From: an uncultured Rhizobiaceae group bacterium
Lineage (GTDB): Bacteria > Pseudomonadota > Alphaproteobacteria > Rhizobiales > Rhizobiaceae
Assembly (NCBI GenBank): GCA_937944075.1
Contig: CALDZZ010000150.1
Location: 1 to 7,118, forward strand
DNA length: 7,118 nucleotides
Reading direction: 5' to 3'
Part shown: positions 1-5,897 of the stretch, in pieces
Position numbering within the stretch: position 1 is the first letter of the stretch
Layout: every line of letters starts with the position of its first letter
Made by a program: the position numbers and the translations under genes
The notes under the pieces: generated by a model
Database searches by the model: none
What the model saw: only the letters and a program-made list of their open reading frames with translations
What the model was told of the DNA's origin: nothing

Positions 1-800
1 TGACGCAGATAGTAGGATGTATCGACATCACGCAGAAGTGGTACTTTATGCCCTTGTTCTTTTGTCCATGCTTCAAGCTCAGGAATTTCCTCGGTCAGGA
101 AATATTGGTGAGACATGGTAATTTGAGGAACGGTTCTGCCACCGTAAGGCTTGAACCATTCACCAACGCGCTGAGCATAATAGCCTGCAGCATTGACCAC
201 GATTTCACAGCGGATATCACCTTTGTCGGTATGCACAATCCATTCATCACCATCTTTTGTTACGCCTGTTGCCGGGCACATGCGAACAATTTTTGCCCCC
301 ATGTTTCTGGCGCCTTTTGCAAGGGCTTGTGTAAGCTGAGCCGGGTCAATGTCGCCATCAAGCGGGTCCCATAGTCCGCCAGCAAGTTCGTGGGTTTCAC
401 AGAAAGGATGTTTTTCCTTGATGTCATCCAGAGACATGATTTCCATATCAAGCCCCTGATAGCGCCCCATGCCGGCAACACGTTCAAATTCCTGCATGCG
501 TTCCTTGGAATGGCCCAGGCGAATTGACCCTGTAACCGCGTAATTCATTGGGTAGTCAACTTCATCAGCCAGACCGCGATAAAGCTCAAGTCCGTAGCGC
601 TGCATGTTCATGACAGCCCATGAACCGGAAAAGTTAGGGCAGTTACCCGCAGCATGCCAGGTTGATCCTGCGGTCAGTTCGTTTTTTTCCAGCAGGACAC
701 AATCTGTCCAGCCGGCCTTTGCCAGATGATAAAGACCCGAAACGCCAACGACGCCGCCTCCGATGATGACCACGCGTGCAGTGGATGGTAAATCAGCCAT
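1..800 (-). CDS. FAD-dependent dehydrogenase of the sarcosine/dimethylglycine dehydrogenase (GcvT-associated) type, N-terminal part
   Basis: Reading leftward from ATG at 800-798, 266 codons are open to the window edge, so the C-terminus is missing. The N-terminus is a Rossmann FAD-binding fold: a beta strand (VVIIGGGVVG, residues 10-19) with the GxGxxG glycines, then an acidic residue at the end of the second strand (Glu38). Residues 45-52, GSTWHAAG, match the segment where mammalian sarcosine and dimethylglycine dehydrogenases bind FAD covalently through a histidine; here that is His49. Family members oxidatively demethylate N-methyl amino compounds and usually run to about 800 residues, with a C-terminal GcvT-like tetrahydrofolate domain that would lie outside this window. 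The substrate cannot be told: sarcosine, dimethylglycine or another methylated amine are all possible. A GGGAG Shine-Dalgarno lies about ten bases before the ATG. The gene follows an XRE-cupin regulator by 24 bases and is probably co-transcribed with it. Confidence 0.9.
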   Translation of the reverse strand, partial: MADLPSTARVVIIGGGVVGVSGLYHLAKAGWTDCVLLEKNELTAGSTWHAAGNCPNFSGSWAVMNMQRYGLELYRGLADEVDYPMNYAVTGSIRLGHSKERMQEFERVAGMGRYQGLDMEIMSLDDIKEKHPFCETHELAGGLWDPLDGDIDPAQLTQALAKGARNMGAKIVRMCPATGVTKDGDEWIVHTDKGDIRCEIVVNAAGYYAQRVGEWFKPYGGRTVPQITMSHQYFLTEEIPELEAWTKEQGHKVPLLRDVDTSYYLR

Positions 801-824
801 GTTTTCTTTCTCCCAAAAGATAAA

Positions 825-1415
825 TCAGTATACGGGGGGTGAAACCGCCCAGATCAGAATTGCAGATTGTTTTGATGTATTTCGCCAACGATAGGGTTCG
901 CCGGCAAAGCGAAAGGAATCTCCTTCATTAAGGGTATGCCAAACGCCGGATATTTCAATTTCAAAGGTGCCGGAAACGACAAATCCGGATTCTTCCGTAT
1001 CTCGTTGTTGTGGTTCTTCTAGGGTTGCACCTGGCGCAAATTCGGAGCGGATCATTTCAAAGGTACCGCCAAGATCAGGTGAAAGCAGCTCCTCAACCAA
1101 ACCTTCTTCAGGATTGCCAAGTCTGCGGCGCTCGGATGCGCGCACAATATAACGCCCTTCGTTTTCATCGCCTGAATGTTCACCAAAAAAGAAACTCACA
1201 GGCACGTCAAACATGGCCGCGATATTGCGCAGGTCCTGGATAGAAGGCTCTGAAATGCCTCGCTCTATTTGACTCACAAACCCGACAGAACGCCCAAGCT
1301 TTTCAGCAAAATCCACAAGCGTGATAGAACGGCTTTTGCGAAGCGCCCTAATGTCTATGCCAACAGACGAAATATTCGTATTGGCATGATCAAATTTTTC
1401 CGCAGGTGAGGCCAT
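825..1415 (-). CDS. XRE-family transcriptional regulator with C-terminal cupin domain
   Basis: A 196-residue two-domain regulator. Residues 20-77 form a Cro/C1-type helix-turn-helix: IDIRALRKSRSITLVDFAEKL, then the recognition-helix region SVGFVSQIERGISEPS and a conserved LRNIAAMFDVPVSFFF tail. Residues 118-194 are a cupin-2 beta barrel (FAPGATLEEP through ESGFVVSGTFEIEI to LNEGDSFRFAGEPYRWRN). Length and domain order fit the PuuR-like XRE-cupin group, which senses small molecules such as amines or amino acids. The first cupin motif has Glu and Gln where metal-binding cupins carry HxH, so the barrel probably binds a ligand without that metal site. The gene lies 24 bases before the FAD dehydrogenase gene on the same strand and diverges from the permease, so it likely controls the dehydrogenase, itself and perhaps the permease. 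The Shine-Dalgarno is weak (AGGA about 15 bases upstream). The effector is unknown. Confidence 0.9.
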   Translation of the reverse strand: MASPAEKFDHANTNISSVGIDIRALRKSRSITLVDFAEKLGRSVGFVSQIERGISEPSIQDLRNIAAMFDVPVSFFFGEHSGDENEGRYIVRASERRRLGNPEEGLVEELLSPDLGGTFEMIRSEFAPGATLEEPQQRDTEESGFVVSGTFEIEISGVWHTLNEGDSFRFAGEPYRWRNTSKQSAILIWAVSPPVY

Positions 1416-1457
1416 TCTTGTTATTTGTTATCCTGTAGAATCCGTTCGTTCCTATAA

Positions 1458-1502
1458 TTTCATGGAATATCACTCTCATGAAAAAATCAAGACTTTTTTC
1501 AT
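1458..1502. promoter_or_regulatory. Cluster of three ATGAAA half-sites, candidate operator
   Basis: TTTCATG at 1458-1464 is exactly inverted as CATGAAA at 1477-1483, twelve bases apart. The second site, extended to ATGAAAAAA (1478-1486), is inverted again as TTTTTTCAT at 1494-1502, seven bases apart. The three hexamers alternate in orientation with centres about 20 and 19 bases apart, close to two helical turns. This layout suits a dimeric helix-turn-helix regulator; the adjacent XRE-cupin protein is the obvious candidate, but that link is inference. The inner pair could also form a 9-bp AT-rich hairpin, which would be weak as a terminator. Confidence 0.45.
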
Positions 1503-1521
1503 TTGTTGTGCTGTGTATAAA

Positions 1522-1531
1522 TCTGATCAGA
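1522..1531. promoter_or_regulatory. Perfect 10-base palindrome, possible operator
   Basis: TCTGATCAGA is a perfect palindrome that begins one base after a TATAAA hexamer (1516-1521). If TATAAA is the -10 element of the permease promoter, the palindrome would overlap the transcription start, a typical repressor position. It is unlike the ATGAAA half-sites to its left, so it may belong to a different regulator. A palindrome this short can also arise by chance. Confidence 0.25.
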
Positions 1532-1621
1532 ACGGCATGATTCCAGTTTTGCCCTTCAGTAGCGCCAAGTAGTTCCTACCCTTGAACACCGTAGTCTGAT
1601 TGCCGTAAGAAGTTTTTACTT

Positions 1622-1629
1622 GGGAGAGG
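1622..1629 (+). promoter_or_regulatory. Ribosome binding site that sets the permease start
   Basis: GGGAGAGG lies 11 bases before ATG 1641. An in-frame TTG at 1620-1622 would place this Shine-Dalgarno inside the coding sequence, so ATG 1641 is the better start. Confidence 0.7.
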
Positions 1630-1640
1630 CACGACTAACA

Positions 1641-3524
1641 ATGGATGTTGTTACACTAACCACCGAGATGACTGTGGTTCTGGCCTTGTTGGGCTTTACA
1701 GTATTCCTGTTTGTATCCGAGGTTGTTCGCGTTGATCTCGCTGCAATCCTCATTATGCTCATGCTTGGCCTTTTGACCTTCATACCAGGGCTGGAAAGTC
1801 TGGCCGACATCAATCAGATTTTCAGTGGCTTTGCCTCAAATGCCGTCATTTCAATCATTGCGGTCATGATCATTGGTGCAGGGCTGGACAAGACCGGGGT
1901 CATGAGCCGCGTAGCTGCAATTATCCTCAAATACGGTGGCAATACGGAACGCAGGCTTATTGCAATCATTTCCGGAACAGTCGGGATTATTTCTTCCTTC
2001 ATGCAAAATGTAGGCGCTGCAGCTTTGTTTTTGCCGGTTGTCAGCCGAATATCCCTGCGGACCGGACTGCCGCTCAGTCGAATGTTAATGCCGATGGGGT
2101 TTTGTGCCATCATGGGCGGAACCCTGACAATGGTGGGCTCGTCGCCGCTTATCCTTCTGAACGATCTGCTTGTAACTTCAAACAAGGATTTACCTGCTGA
2201 TATGCAAATGGAGCCGTTTGACCTGTTTTCGGTCACGCCGATTGGCATGGCCCTCATTACAACCGGCATCTTGTATTTTGTCTTGTTTGGGCGCTGGGTT
2301 TTGCCAAAGGCGCAAGAGTCAAACGATGGCGCAAAAAGCCAAACGCTCAAGAATTACCTCAAGCGCATGTATGAACTGGATGCAGATGTGTTTGAGGTGA
2401 TTGTACCTGAAGGTCATGAATGTGAGGGGCAAACCTTTGATGACATCATGAAGCGTGATCATATTTATATTATTGGCTCCTTTCACAAGGGTCAGCGATG
2501 GTTTGCGCCTGTAATTCAGACAAAAATCGTGACACCTTGCAGGCTTGCCGTTTTGGGTGGCAAGGAAGATGTGATGCAAATGGCAAAGATGGAAGGCTTC
2601 AAGGTGTTGAAGTCGCTTGAAGTCTTTGCAGAAGATTATGCGCCAACGAAGTCAGGTGTGGCTGAAGTGGTGATACCGCCAGACTCTTCCCTGATTGGCA
2701 AATGTGCGCATGATGTTGCTTTCAGGAAGCGCTATGGTGCCAGTTTGCTGGGTATTCACAGATTTGGTGAGACGCTCAGTTATGTAGAAACCGAGGATCA
2801 TGTTTCCACCCCGGTCGGCGAGGTTCCCCTGCATCAAGGTGATACGCTGGCCATTCATTCAACCTGGACAGCACTGACAAGGCTTTCCAAGGACCGTGAT
2901 TTTGTCGTCGTGACTTCGGACTTTCCGCGCGATGAATTGCGGCCCAAGAAAGTGTGGTGGGCACTTTTCTTCTTCCTTGTAGCGCTGGGTCTCATCCTGT
3001 TTTCCGAGGTGCTTTTGTCGCTTTGTCTTCTGGTTGGCGCAGTTGGCATGATCTTGACCAAGGTGCTTGATATTGATGAAGCCTACAAGGCTGTAAGCTG
3101 GAGTACGGTCTTTCTGCTTGCCAGCCTGATACCATTGGGCCAGGCGGTACAGTCTACGGGGACTGCAGAGTGGATAGCGCAGCAAATTCTTGATGTTCTT
3201 GAAGGGGTTCCTGTCTGGGGACTTCAGGTTGGAGTTGCAGTGCTCTCCACTGTCTTCACACTCATCATGTCGAATGTTGGTGCGACTGTCTTGCTTGTGC
3301 CGCTTGCGGTTTCGATTGCTGTTGCATCTGGCGGTGATCCGGCAATCTTTGCCATGACGGTAGCCATCTCTACCTCGAATTCGTTTCTGATACCAACCCA
3401 CCAGGTGAATGCCCTCATCATGGGCCCTGCAGGCTACCGTGTTGTCGATTTCATGCGAACCGGTGGTATAATGACCATCCTGTTCCTGATTGTATCACTG
3501 ACGATGATGAATCTGGTTTTCTAG
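1641..3524 (+). CDS. SLC13-family anion permease with two central RCK_C (TrkA_C) domains
   Basis: A 627-residue inner-membrane transporter. Hydrophobic segments fill residues 8-225 and 437-627; a hydrophilic, presumably cytoplasmic part (about 226-436) lies between. That part holds two RCK_C-like repeats, about 248-312 (FEVIVPEGHECEGQTFDDI) and 340-418 (AEVVIPPDSSLIGKCAHDV, ending HQGDTLAIHS). The membrane halves repeat an NVGA motif: MQNVGAAALFLPV at 121-133 and MSNVGATVLLVPL at 543-555, as expected for the inverted-repeat ion-transporter fold. Also visible are GGTLTMVGSSP (159-169) and the C-terminal STSNSFLIPTHQVN (577-590). Architecture and length match proteins such as E. coli YfbS and the SAC1-like permeases. 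Known SLC13 relatives move sulfate or dicarboxylates, usually with sodium; the substrate here is not determinable. RCK_C domains may gate transport in response to a ligand. The gene is single, divergent from the XRE-cupin gene and convergent with the hydroxylase gene, sharing CTAG at the stops. Confidence 0.9.
   Translation: MDVVTLTTEMTVVLALLGFTVFLFVSEVVRVDLAAILIMLMLGLLTFIPGLESLADINQIFSGFASNAVISIIAVMIIGAGLDKTGVMSRVAAIILKYGGNTERRLIAIISGTVGIISSFMQNVGAAALFLPVVSRISLRTGLPLSRMLMPMGFCAIMGGTLTMVGSSPLILLNDLLVTSNKDLPADMQMEPFDLFSVTPIGMALITTGILYFVLFGRWVLPKAQESNDGAKSQTLKNYLKRMYELDADVFEVIVPEGHECEGQTFDDIMKRDHIYIIGSFHKGQRWFAPVIQTKIVTPCRLAVLGGKEDVMQMAKMEGFKVLKSLEVFAEDYAPTKSGVAEVVIPPDSSLIGKCAHDVAFRKRYGASLLGIHRFGETLSYVETEDHVSTPVGEVPLHQGDTLAIHSTWTALTRLSKDRDFVVVTSDFPRDELRPKKVWWALFFFLVALGLILFSEVLLSLCLLVGAVGMILTKVLDIDEAYKAVSWSTVFLLASLIPLGQAVQSTGTAEWIAQQILDVLEGVPVWGLQVGVAVLSTVFTLIMSNVGATVLLVPLAVSIAVASGGDPAIFAMTVAISTSNSFLIPTHQVNALIMGPAGYRVVDFMRTGGIMTILFLIVSLTMMNLVF
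3521..3524. other. Overlapping convergent stop codons (CTAG)
   Basis: The palindrome CTAG gives TAG to the plus-strand permease (3522-3524) and TAG to the minus-strand hydroxylase (3521-3523). No terminator fits between them, so each transcript must end inside the opposite gene, and the two mRNA 3' ends should be complementary. Confidence 0.9.
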
Positions 3525-4519
3525 CCCATCAAGTCGCGTCTGCGCTTTTTGAACTCTTCATGGCTTTCATCTGTTCCGTCGTGGAATGAGCCGAAAACCT
3601 TGTCCCATGGCACTTCCAGATTGCCATAATTGCATTCAAAATACCGATGATGCATCTGATGATGGAAGCGACCCAGCGCCAGTCTTGATTTGTCTTTGAC
3701 TACAAGGGACTCAAAGCCTGTATGCGAGGTGGCTGCGGTCAGACCCTGATGCATCAGATTAAACAGGATATGGATCGGGTGCGCTGCAATGATAACGTGA
3801 ATGAGTACGGAAGAGAAAAACAGCACGGTCTCGATTGGGTGCATCGATAGTCCTGACCATGGCCCTACATTCGTATTGCGATGGTGAAGCGCGTGGGCAA
3901 TTTTATACATCGGTGGCCAGTGCAGGAACCTGTGTATCCAGTAAAAGTGAAAGGATATCCATAGAGGCGTTAAAAACAACAGGACAGCAAACCACACGGG
4001 ATTATCAGAATAGAGCAGGCTTGGGATATAGCCATTTGCCATGGCCCATAGCATGCCAGCCTCATAAAGCGTCCAAAGTGTTACGCCGCTTCCCAATGTC
4101 CAGAAAACATTGTCATAAAGCTGGTTGTTGAAGGTAAAGCTCTTTCCTTTTGAGGGGACTTCCCTTGCATCAAATTTCAGGTGGTCTTTCTGCTTTTTAC
4201 TGCTGTGAAAAAACCAGTGCAGGCCTCCGGCAACCATGGTCATCAAAATGATGTTTCTCAAATAAACCGGTAATATCCATTCCAGTCTCAAGGTTTGTGC
4301 TGTTTCAAGTGAAGGGGAGGCGTAGATCCAAATGAGGGTTGCGAGTATGACGAGAATGACATTTTCACTGATTGTAAACCAACTGCCGGCAATCCATTTG
4401 ATCGCTTTCATCGGCTTGGGAGGCCAGGCAAAAAGAGGGGATGTTTGTACAGGAACCTGAGGCATGTAATGCCATTGCTTGCGAAACCCGGATTTTGTTC
4501 CGGCACTCTCATCCGTCAT
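3521..4519 (-). CDS. Membrane-bound di-iron hydroxylase, sterol desaturase/fatty acid hydroxylase superfamily
   Basis: A 332-residue polytopic membrane protein. The superfamily's histidine clusters are present: H196-RFL-H200 (with H191 nearby), H209-AL-HH (212-213) and H287-QM-HH (290-291); H227 in SMHPIE and H266 are further candidates. These ligate two irons that use oxygen to hydroxylate or desaturate lipids, sterols or carotenoids in the membrane. Hydrophobic segments are near 48-68, 81-104, 138-160, 174-194 and 228-256, placing the histidines on one, probably cytoplasmic, face. The substrate is unknown. Start choice: GAGGG (4529-4533) directly abuts an ATG at 4528-4526 but sits nine bases from the in-frame ATG at 4519-4517, so the shorter form is preferred; the longer form adds MKT. 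The gene lies 61 bases downstream of the rhodanese gene and is likely in one operon with it. Electron donor genes are not visible nearby. Confidence 0.88.
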   Translation of the reverse strand: MTDESAGTKSGFRKQWHYMPQVPVQTSPLFAWPPKPMKAIKWIAGSWFTISENVILVILATLIWIYASPSLETAQTLRLEWILPVYLRNIILMTMVAGGLHWFFHSSKKQKDHLKFDAREVPSKGKSFTFNNQLYDNVFWTLGSGVTLWTLYEAGMLWAMANGYIPSLLYSDNPVWFAVLLFLTPLWISFHFYWIHRFLHWPPMYKIAHALHHRNTNVGPWSGLSMHPIETVLFFSSVLIHVIIAAHPIHILFNLMHQGLTAATSHTGFESLVVKDKSRLALGRFHHQMHHRYFECNYGNLEVPWDKVFGSFHDGTDESHEEFKKRRRDLMG

Positions 4520-4528
4520 TGTTTTCAT

Positions 4529-4533
4529 CCCTC
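4529..4533 (-). promoter_or_regulatory. Ribosome binding site deciding the hydroxylase start
   Basis: GAGGG on the minus strand leaves no spacer to ATG 4528 but nine bases to ATG 4519. The latter is normal Shine-Dalgarno spacing. Confidence 0.6.
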
Positions 4534-4562
4534 ATTTGAAAGACAAAGACTAATGCAGGGTT

Positions 4563-4576
4563 TTGCCGACTGGCAA
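4563..4576. repeat. Short hairpin in the rhodanese-hydroxylase gap
   Basis: TTGCC (4563-4567) and GGCAA (4572-4576) form a 5-bp stem with a four-base loop, just after the rhodanese stop. On the minus strand no T-run follows, so it is not a standard intrinsic terminator and would not separate the two genes. On the plus strand a T-rich stretch follows, but no plus-strand gene ends here. It could mark an mRNA processing or stability element, or be chance. Confidence 0.25.
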
Positions 4577-4580
4577 GTCT

Positions 4581-5015
4581 TTATTTTAGTGGTAATCCCT
4601 TGGCCAGCCAGCCTGCCCCTTCAGGTGAGCCCAACATGCCTTCCTTGACGTTGTACACATTTGTATAACCATTCTGTTCCAGCAGATTGATCATACGAGT
4701 AGAGCGGTTGCCCCTTGCGCAAATCAAGGCTACCGGAGCAGCCTTGTCGCCGCCAGTGAGCTTAGAGATCTGATTAAGGAAACCCTTTTGGTGCATGGTG
4801 ATTTTAGAAGCATGCTTGGCAACGCCTGTTTGTTTCCATTCCGAGGGTCTGCGAATGTCTACCAGATAAACTTGCCCGGCCTTTGATTGCTGATGTGCCT
4901 TTGAAACAGACATGAACTCCGCAGAAAAAGCCATTGAAATGCTGAGCGATAGTAATATGGCTGTGGCAAGAGCCACCTTGAAGAGTGTGTTGGTGAATAA
5001 ATTTGTCTGGTGCAT
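4581..5015 (-). CDS. Secreted single-domain rhodanese (sulfurtransferase)
   Basis: A 144-residue protein. Residues 1-32 form a Sec signal peptide: a polar start with Lys13, a hydrophobic stretch (VALATAILLSLSISMAF) and probable cleavage after FSA, sending the protein to the periplasm. The mature part is one rhodanese fold: YLVDIRRPSEW (50-60) with the conserved D-x-R, then the active-site loop CARGNRS (99-105), whose Cys99 would carry persulfide sulfur, and the C-terminal VYNVKEGMLG (120-129) typical of the family. It probably transfers sulfane sulfur or handles thiols in the periplasm; donor and acceptor are unknown. The start at 5015 is chosen because AGGAAG (5021-5026) lies five bases upstream and the signal peptide begins there. 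In-frame ATGs upstream, as far as 5075, would add charged residues before it. The gene is followed by the membrane hydroxylase gene on the same strand and diverges from the TspO-like gene. Confidence 0.88.
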   Translation of the reverse strand: MHQTNLFTNTLFKVALATAILLSLSISMAFSAEFMSVSKAHQQSKAGQVYLVDIRRPSEWKQTGVAKHASKITMHQKGFLNQISKLTGGDKAAPVALICARGNRSTRMINLLEQNGYTNVYNVKEGMLGSPEGAGWLAKGLPLK

Positions 5016-5146
5016 TTTGACTTCCTGCATTTGCCTGCGCAGTTTGTAACACGTTTGCCCGTCACGCATAATCAAACTTTCTTGAAATTATTGCGATATC
5101 ATCTAACTATGGCAGTTCAATAGTTTCTTAGTGTACTGGATATTTC
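5016..5146. promoter_or_regulatory. Divergent promoter region between rhodanese and TspO-like genes
   Basis: This 131-base AT-rich gap must hold starts for both directions. A TATCAT at 5097-5102 and a TTGAAA at 5082-5087 resemble plus-strand promoter hexamers but are not correctly spaced with each other, so no promoter is assigned. An inverted repeat lies at 5105-5125. No B12-box-like sequence of a cobalamin riboswitch is seen. Confidence 0.45.
5105..5125. repeat. Inverted repeat upstream of the TspO-like gene
   Basis: AACTAT (5105-5110) and ATAGTT (5120-5125) are perfect inverted arms around a nine-base spacer, 21 bases before ATG 5147. It could be an operator or a leader hairpin close to the start codon. 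Arms of six bases are short enough to be chance. Confidence 0.25.
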
Positions 5147-5851
5147 ATGAAAGCGTTTTTGGTTCTTCTCACGGCGATTGCTTTTGCTGCAGCGCCGTTT
5201 TTTTCGCCCGAGTTTGGTGGCTTTGATCCGGAACGTTATCCCGTTCCGCAAAACAACCCGCCTGTTCAGCCTGCCGGATGGGCTTTTGCCATATGGGGGT
5301 TGATTTATCTGGGGCTTGTTGTGCATGCCTTATACGGATTGTTGAAGCAGAAAGATGATTTCCAGTGGGAGAGTGGGCGGTTCATGCTGTTTTTGTCCCT
5401 GCTTGTGGGTGCATTCTGGCTTCCGGTGGCACTTGTTTCGCCAATATGGGCAACAATCATGATCTGGATCATGCTCATTACCTGTTTGGCGTCTCTTGTA
5501 CAAACCGAATATGCAGAACCGGGCTGGATTGCCCAATGGCCGGTTGCTTTGTACGGGGGGTGGCTAACCGCAGCCTCTTTTGTTTCCATTGGCTTGTTGC
5601 TGGCAGGATATGGCATTGTTGGTGAAGTCGTTGCTGCAGTCATTGCGCTGGTCTTGGCTTTGTGTTTTGCGCTTTACTTTCAGCGAAGGCTCGGCATTTG
5701 GACCTATGGTATAGCCGTTGCATGGGGTTTTTCAGGTATTACGGCTGCAAACGTCGAAAGCCAGTTGGTCATTGCAGTCCTGGCTGGCATTGCCACCATT
5801 ATCGTTTTGGCAACAACAGTGACCAATGCAAAAAGCAAACTGCAAGGCTAA
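5147..5851 (+). CDS. TspO/MBR-like tryptophan-rich membrane protein
   Basis: A 234-residue, very hydrophobic protein rich in tryptophan. After a first hydrophobic segment (1-20) comes a loop with PVPQNNPPVQPAGW, then AFAIWGLIYLGLVVHALYGLL (46-66), which resembles the P-x-W-x-F-x-x-W-x-x-L-Y signature of TspO proteins. Further membrane segments lie near 79-97, 99-118, 132-152, 156-176, 183-200 and 206-226; YGGWLTAASFVSIG (136-149) resembles the TspO tryptophan-rich helix. Classical TspO has about 160 residues and five helices; this longer form belongs to the related group often called tryptophan-rich sensory proteins. TspO proteins bind porphyrins and in Rhodobacter affect tetrapyrrole-dependent gene expression; whether this longer form does so is not established. 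The Shine-Dalgarno is poor (TGGAT about nine bases upstream). It is followed after 46 bases by cobQ in the same direction with no clear terminator between, so the two may be co-transcribed. Confidence 0.75.
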   Translation: MKAFLVLLTAIAFAAAPFFSPEFGGFDPERYPVPQNNPPVQPAGWAFAIWGLIYLGLVVHALYGLLKQKDDFQWESGRFMLFLSLLVGAFWLPVALVSPIWATIMIWIMLITCLASLVQTEYAEPGWIAQWPVALYGGWLTAASFVSIGLLLAGYGIVGEVVAAVIALVLALCFALYFQRRLGIWTYGIAVAWGFSGITAANVESQLVIAVLAGIATIIVLATTVTNAKSKLQG

Positions 5852-5897
5852 GCGCCTGCACGCCACGCTGATATTGTCTTGAGCAGAAAGTTTATTA

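Larger units (their letters stand above)
1416..1640. promoter_or_regulatory. Divergent control region between the XRE-cupin regulator and the permease
   Basis: This 225-base gap is AT-rich and holds no credible coding sequence. It must contain the start signals of two divergent transcripts. Visible elements are TATAAT at 1453-1458 and TATAAA at 1516-1521 on the plus strand; neither has a good -35 hexamer at standard spacing, so exact promoters cannot be fixed. It also contains a set of ATGAAA half-sites (1458-1502) and a palindrome (1522-1531), listed separately. The 90 bases nearest the permease show no repeat or riboswitch-like element that I can recognise. Confidence 0.6.

Noticed and set aside
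48..374. Open plus-strand frame of 108 codons
   Set aside because: It lies wholly antisense to the FAD dehydrogenase, whose Rossmann and GSTWHAAG motifs establish the true frame; it has no recognisable domain.
1478..1502. AT-rich 9-bp hairpin as a transcription terminator
   Set aside because: The stem has almost no G-C pairs and lies in a divergent upstream region where no gene ends; reading it as operator half-sites is more sensible.
1620..1640. TTG start extending the permease by seven codons
   Set aside because: It would bury the GGGAGAGG Shine-Dalgarno in the coding region; ATG 1641 has proper spacing to that site.
1814..2350. Open minus-strand frame of 178 codons inside the permease gene
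   Set aside because: It is antisense to clear membrane segments and the NVGA motif of the permease, and its product has no coherent domain or transmembrane pattern.
2859..3401. Open minus-strand frame of 180 codons inside the permease gene
   Set aside because: It is antisense to the second membrane half of the permease; the product is a low-quality mix of Arg, Lys and His without a recognisable fold.
5016..5075. Upstream start extending the rhodanese by 20 codons
   Set aside because: It would put charged residues ahead of a good signal peptide, and the AGGAAG site serves ATG 5015.
5852..5897. Possible terminator or cobalamin riboswitch before cobQ
   Set aside because: Only a 4-base AGCG/CGCT pairing with a long loop and no T-run is present, and 46 bases are too few for a cobalamin riboswitch; no B12 box is visible.
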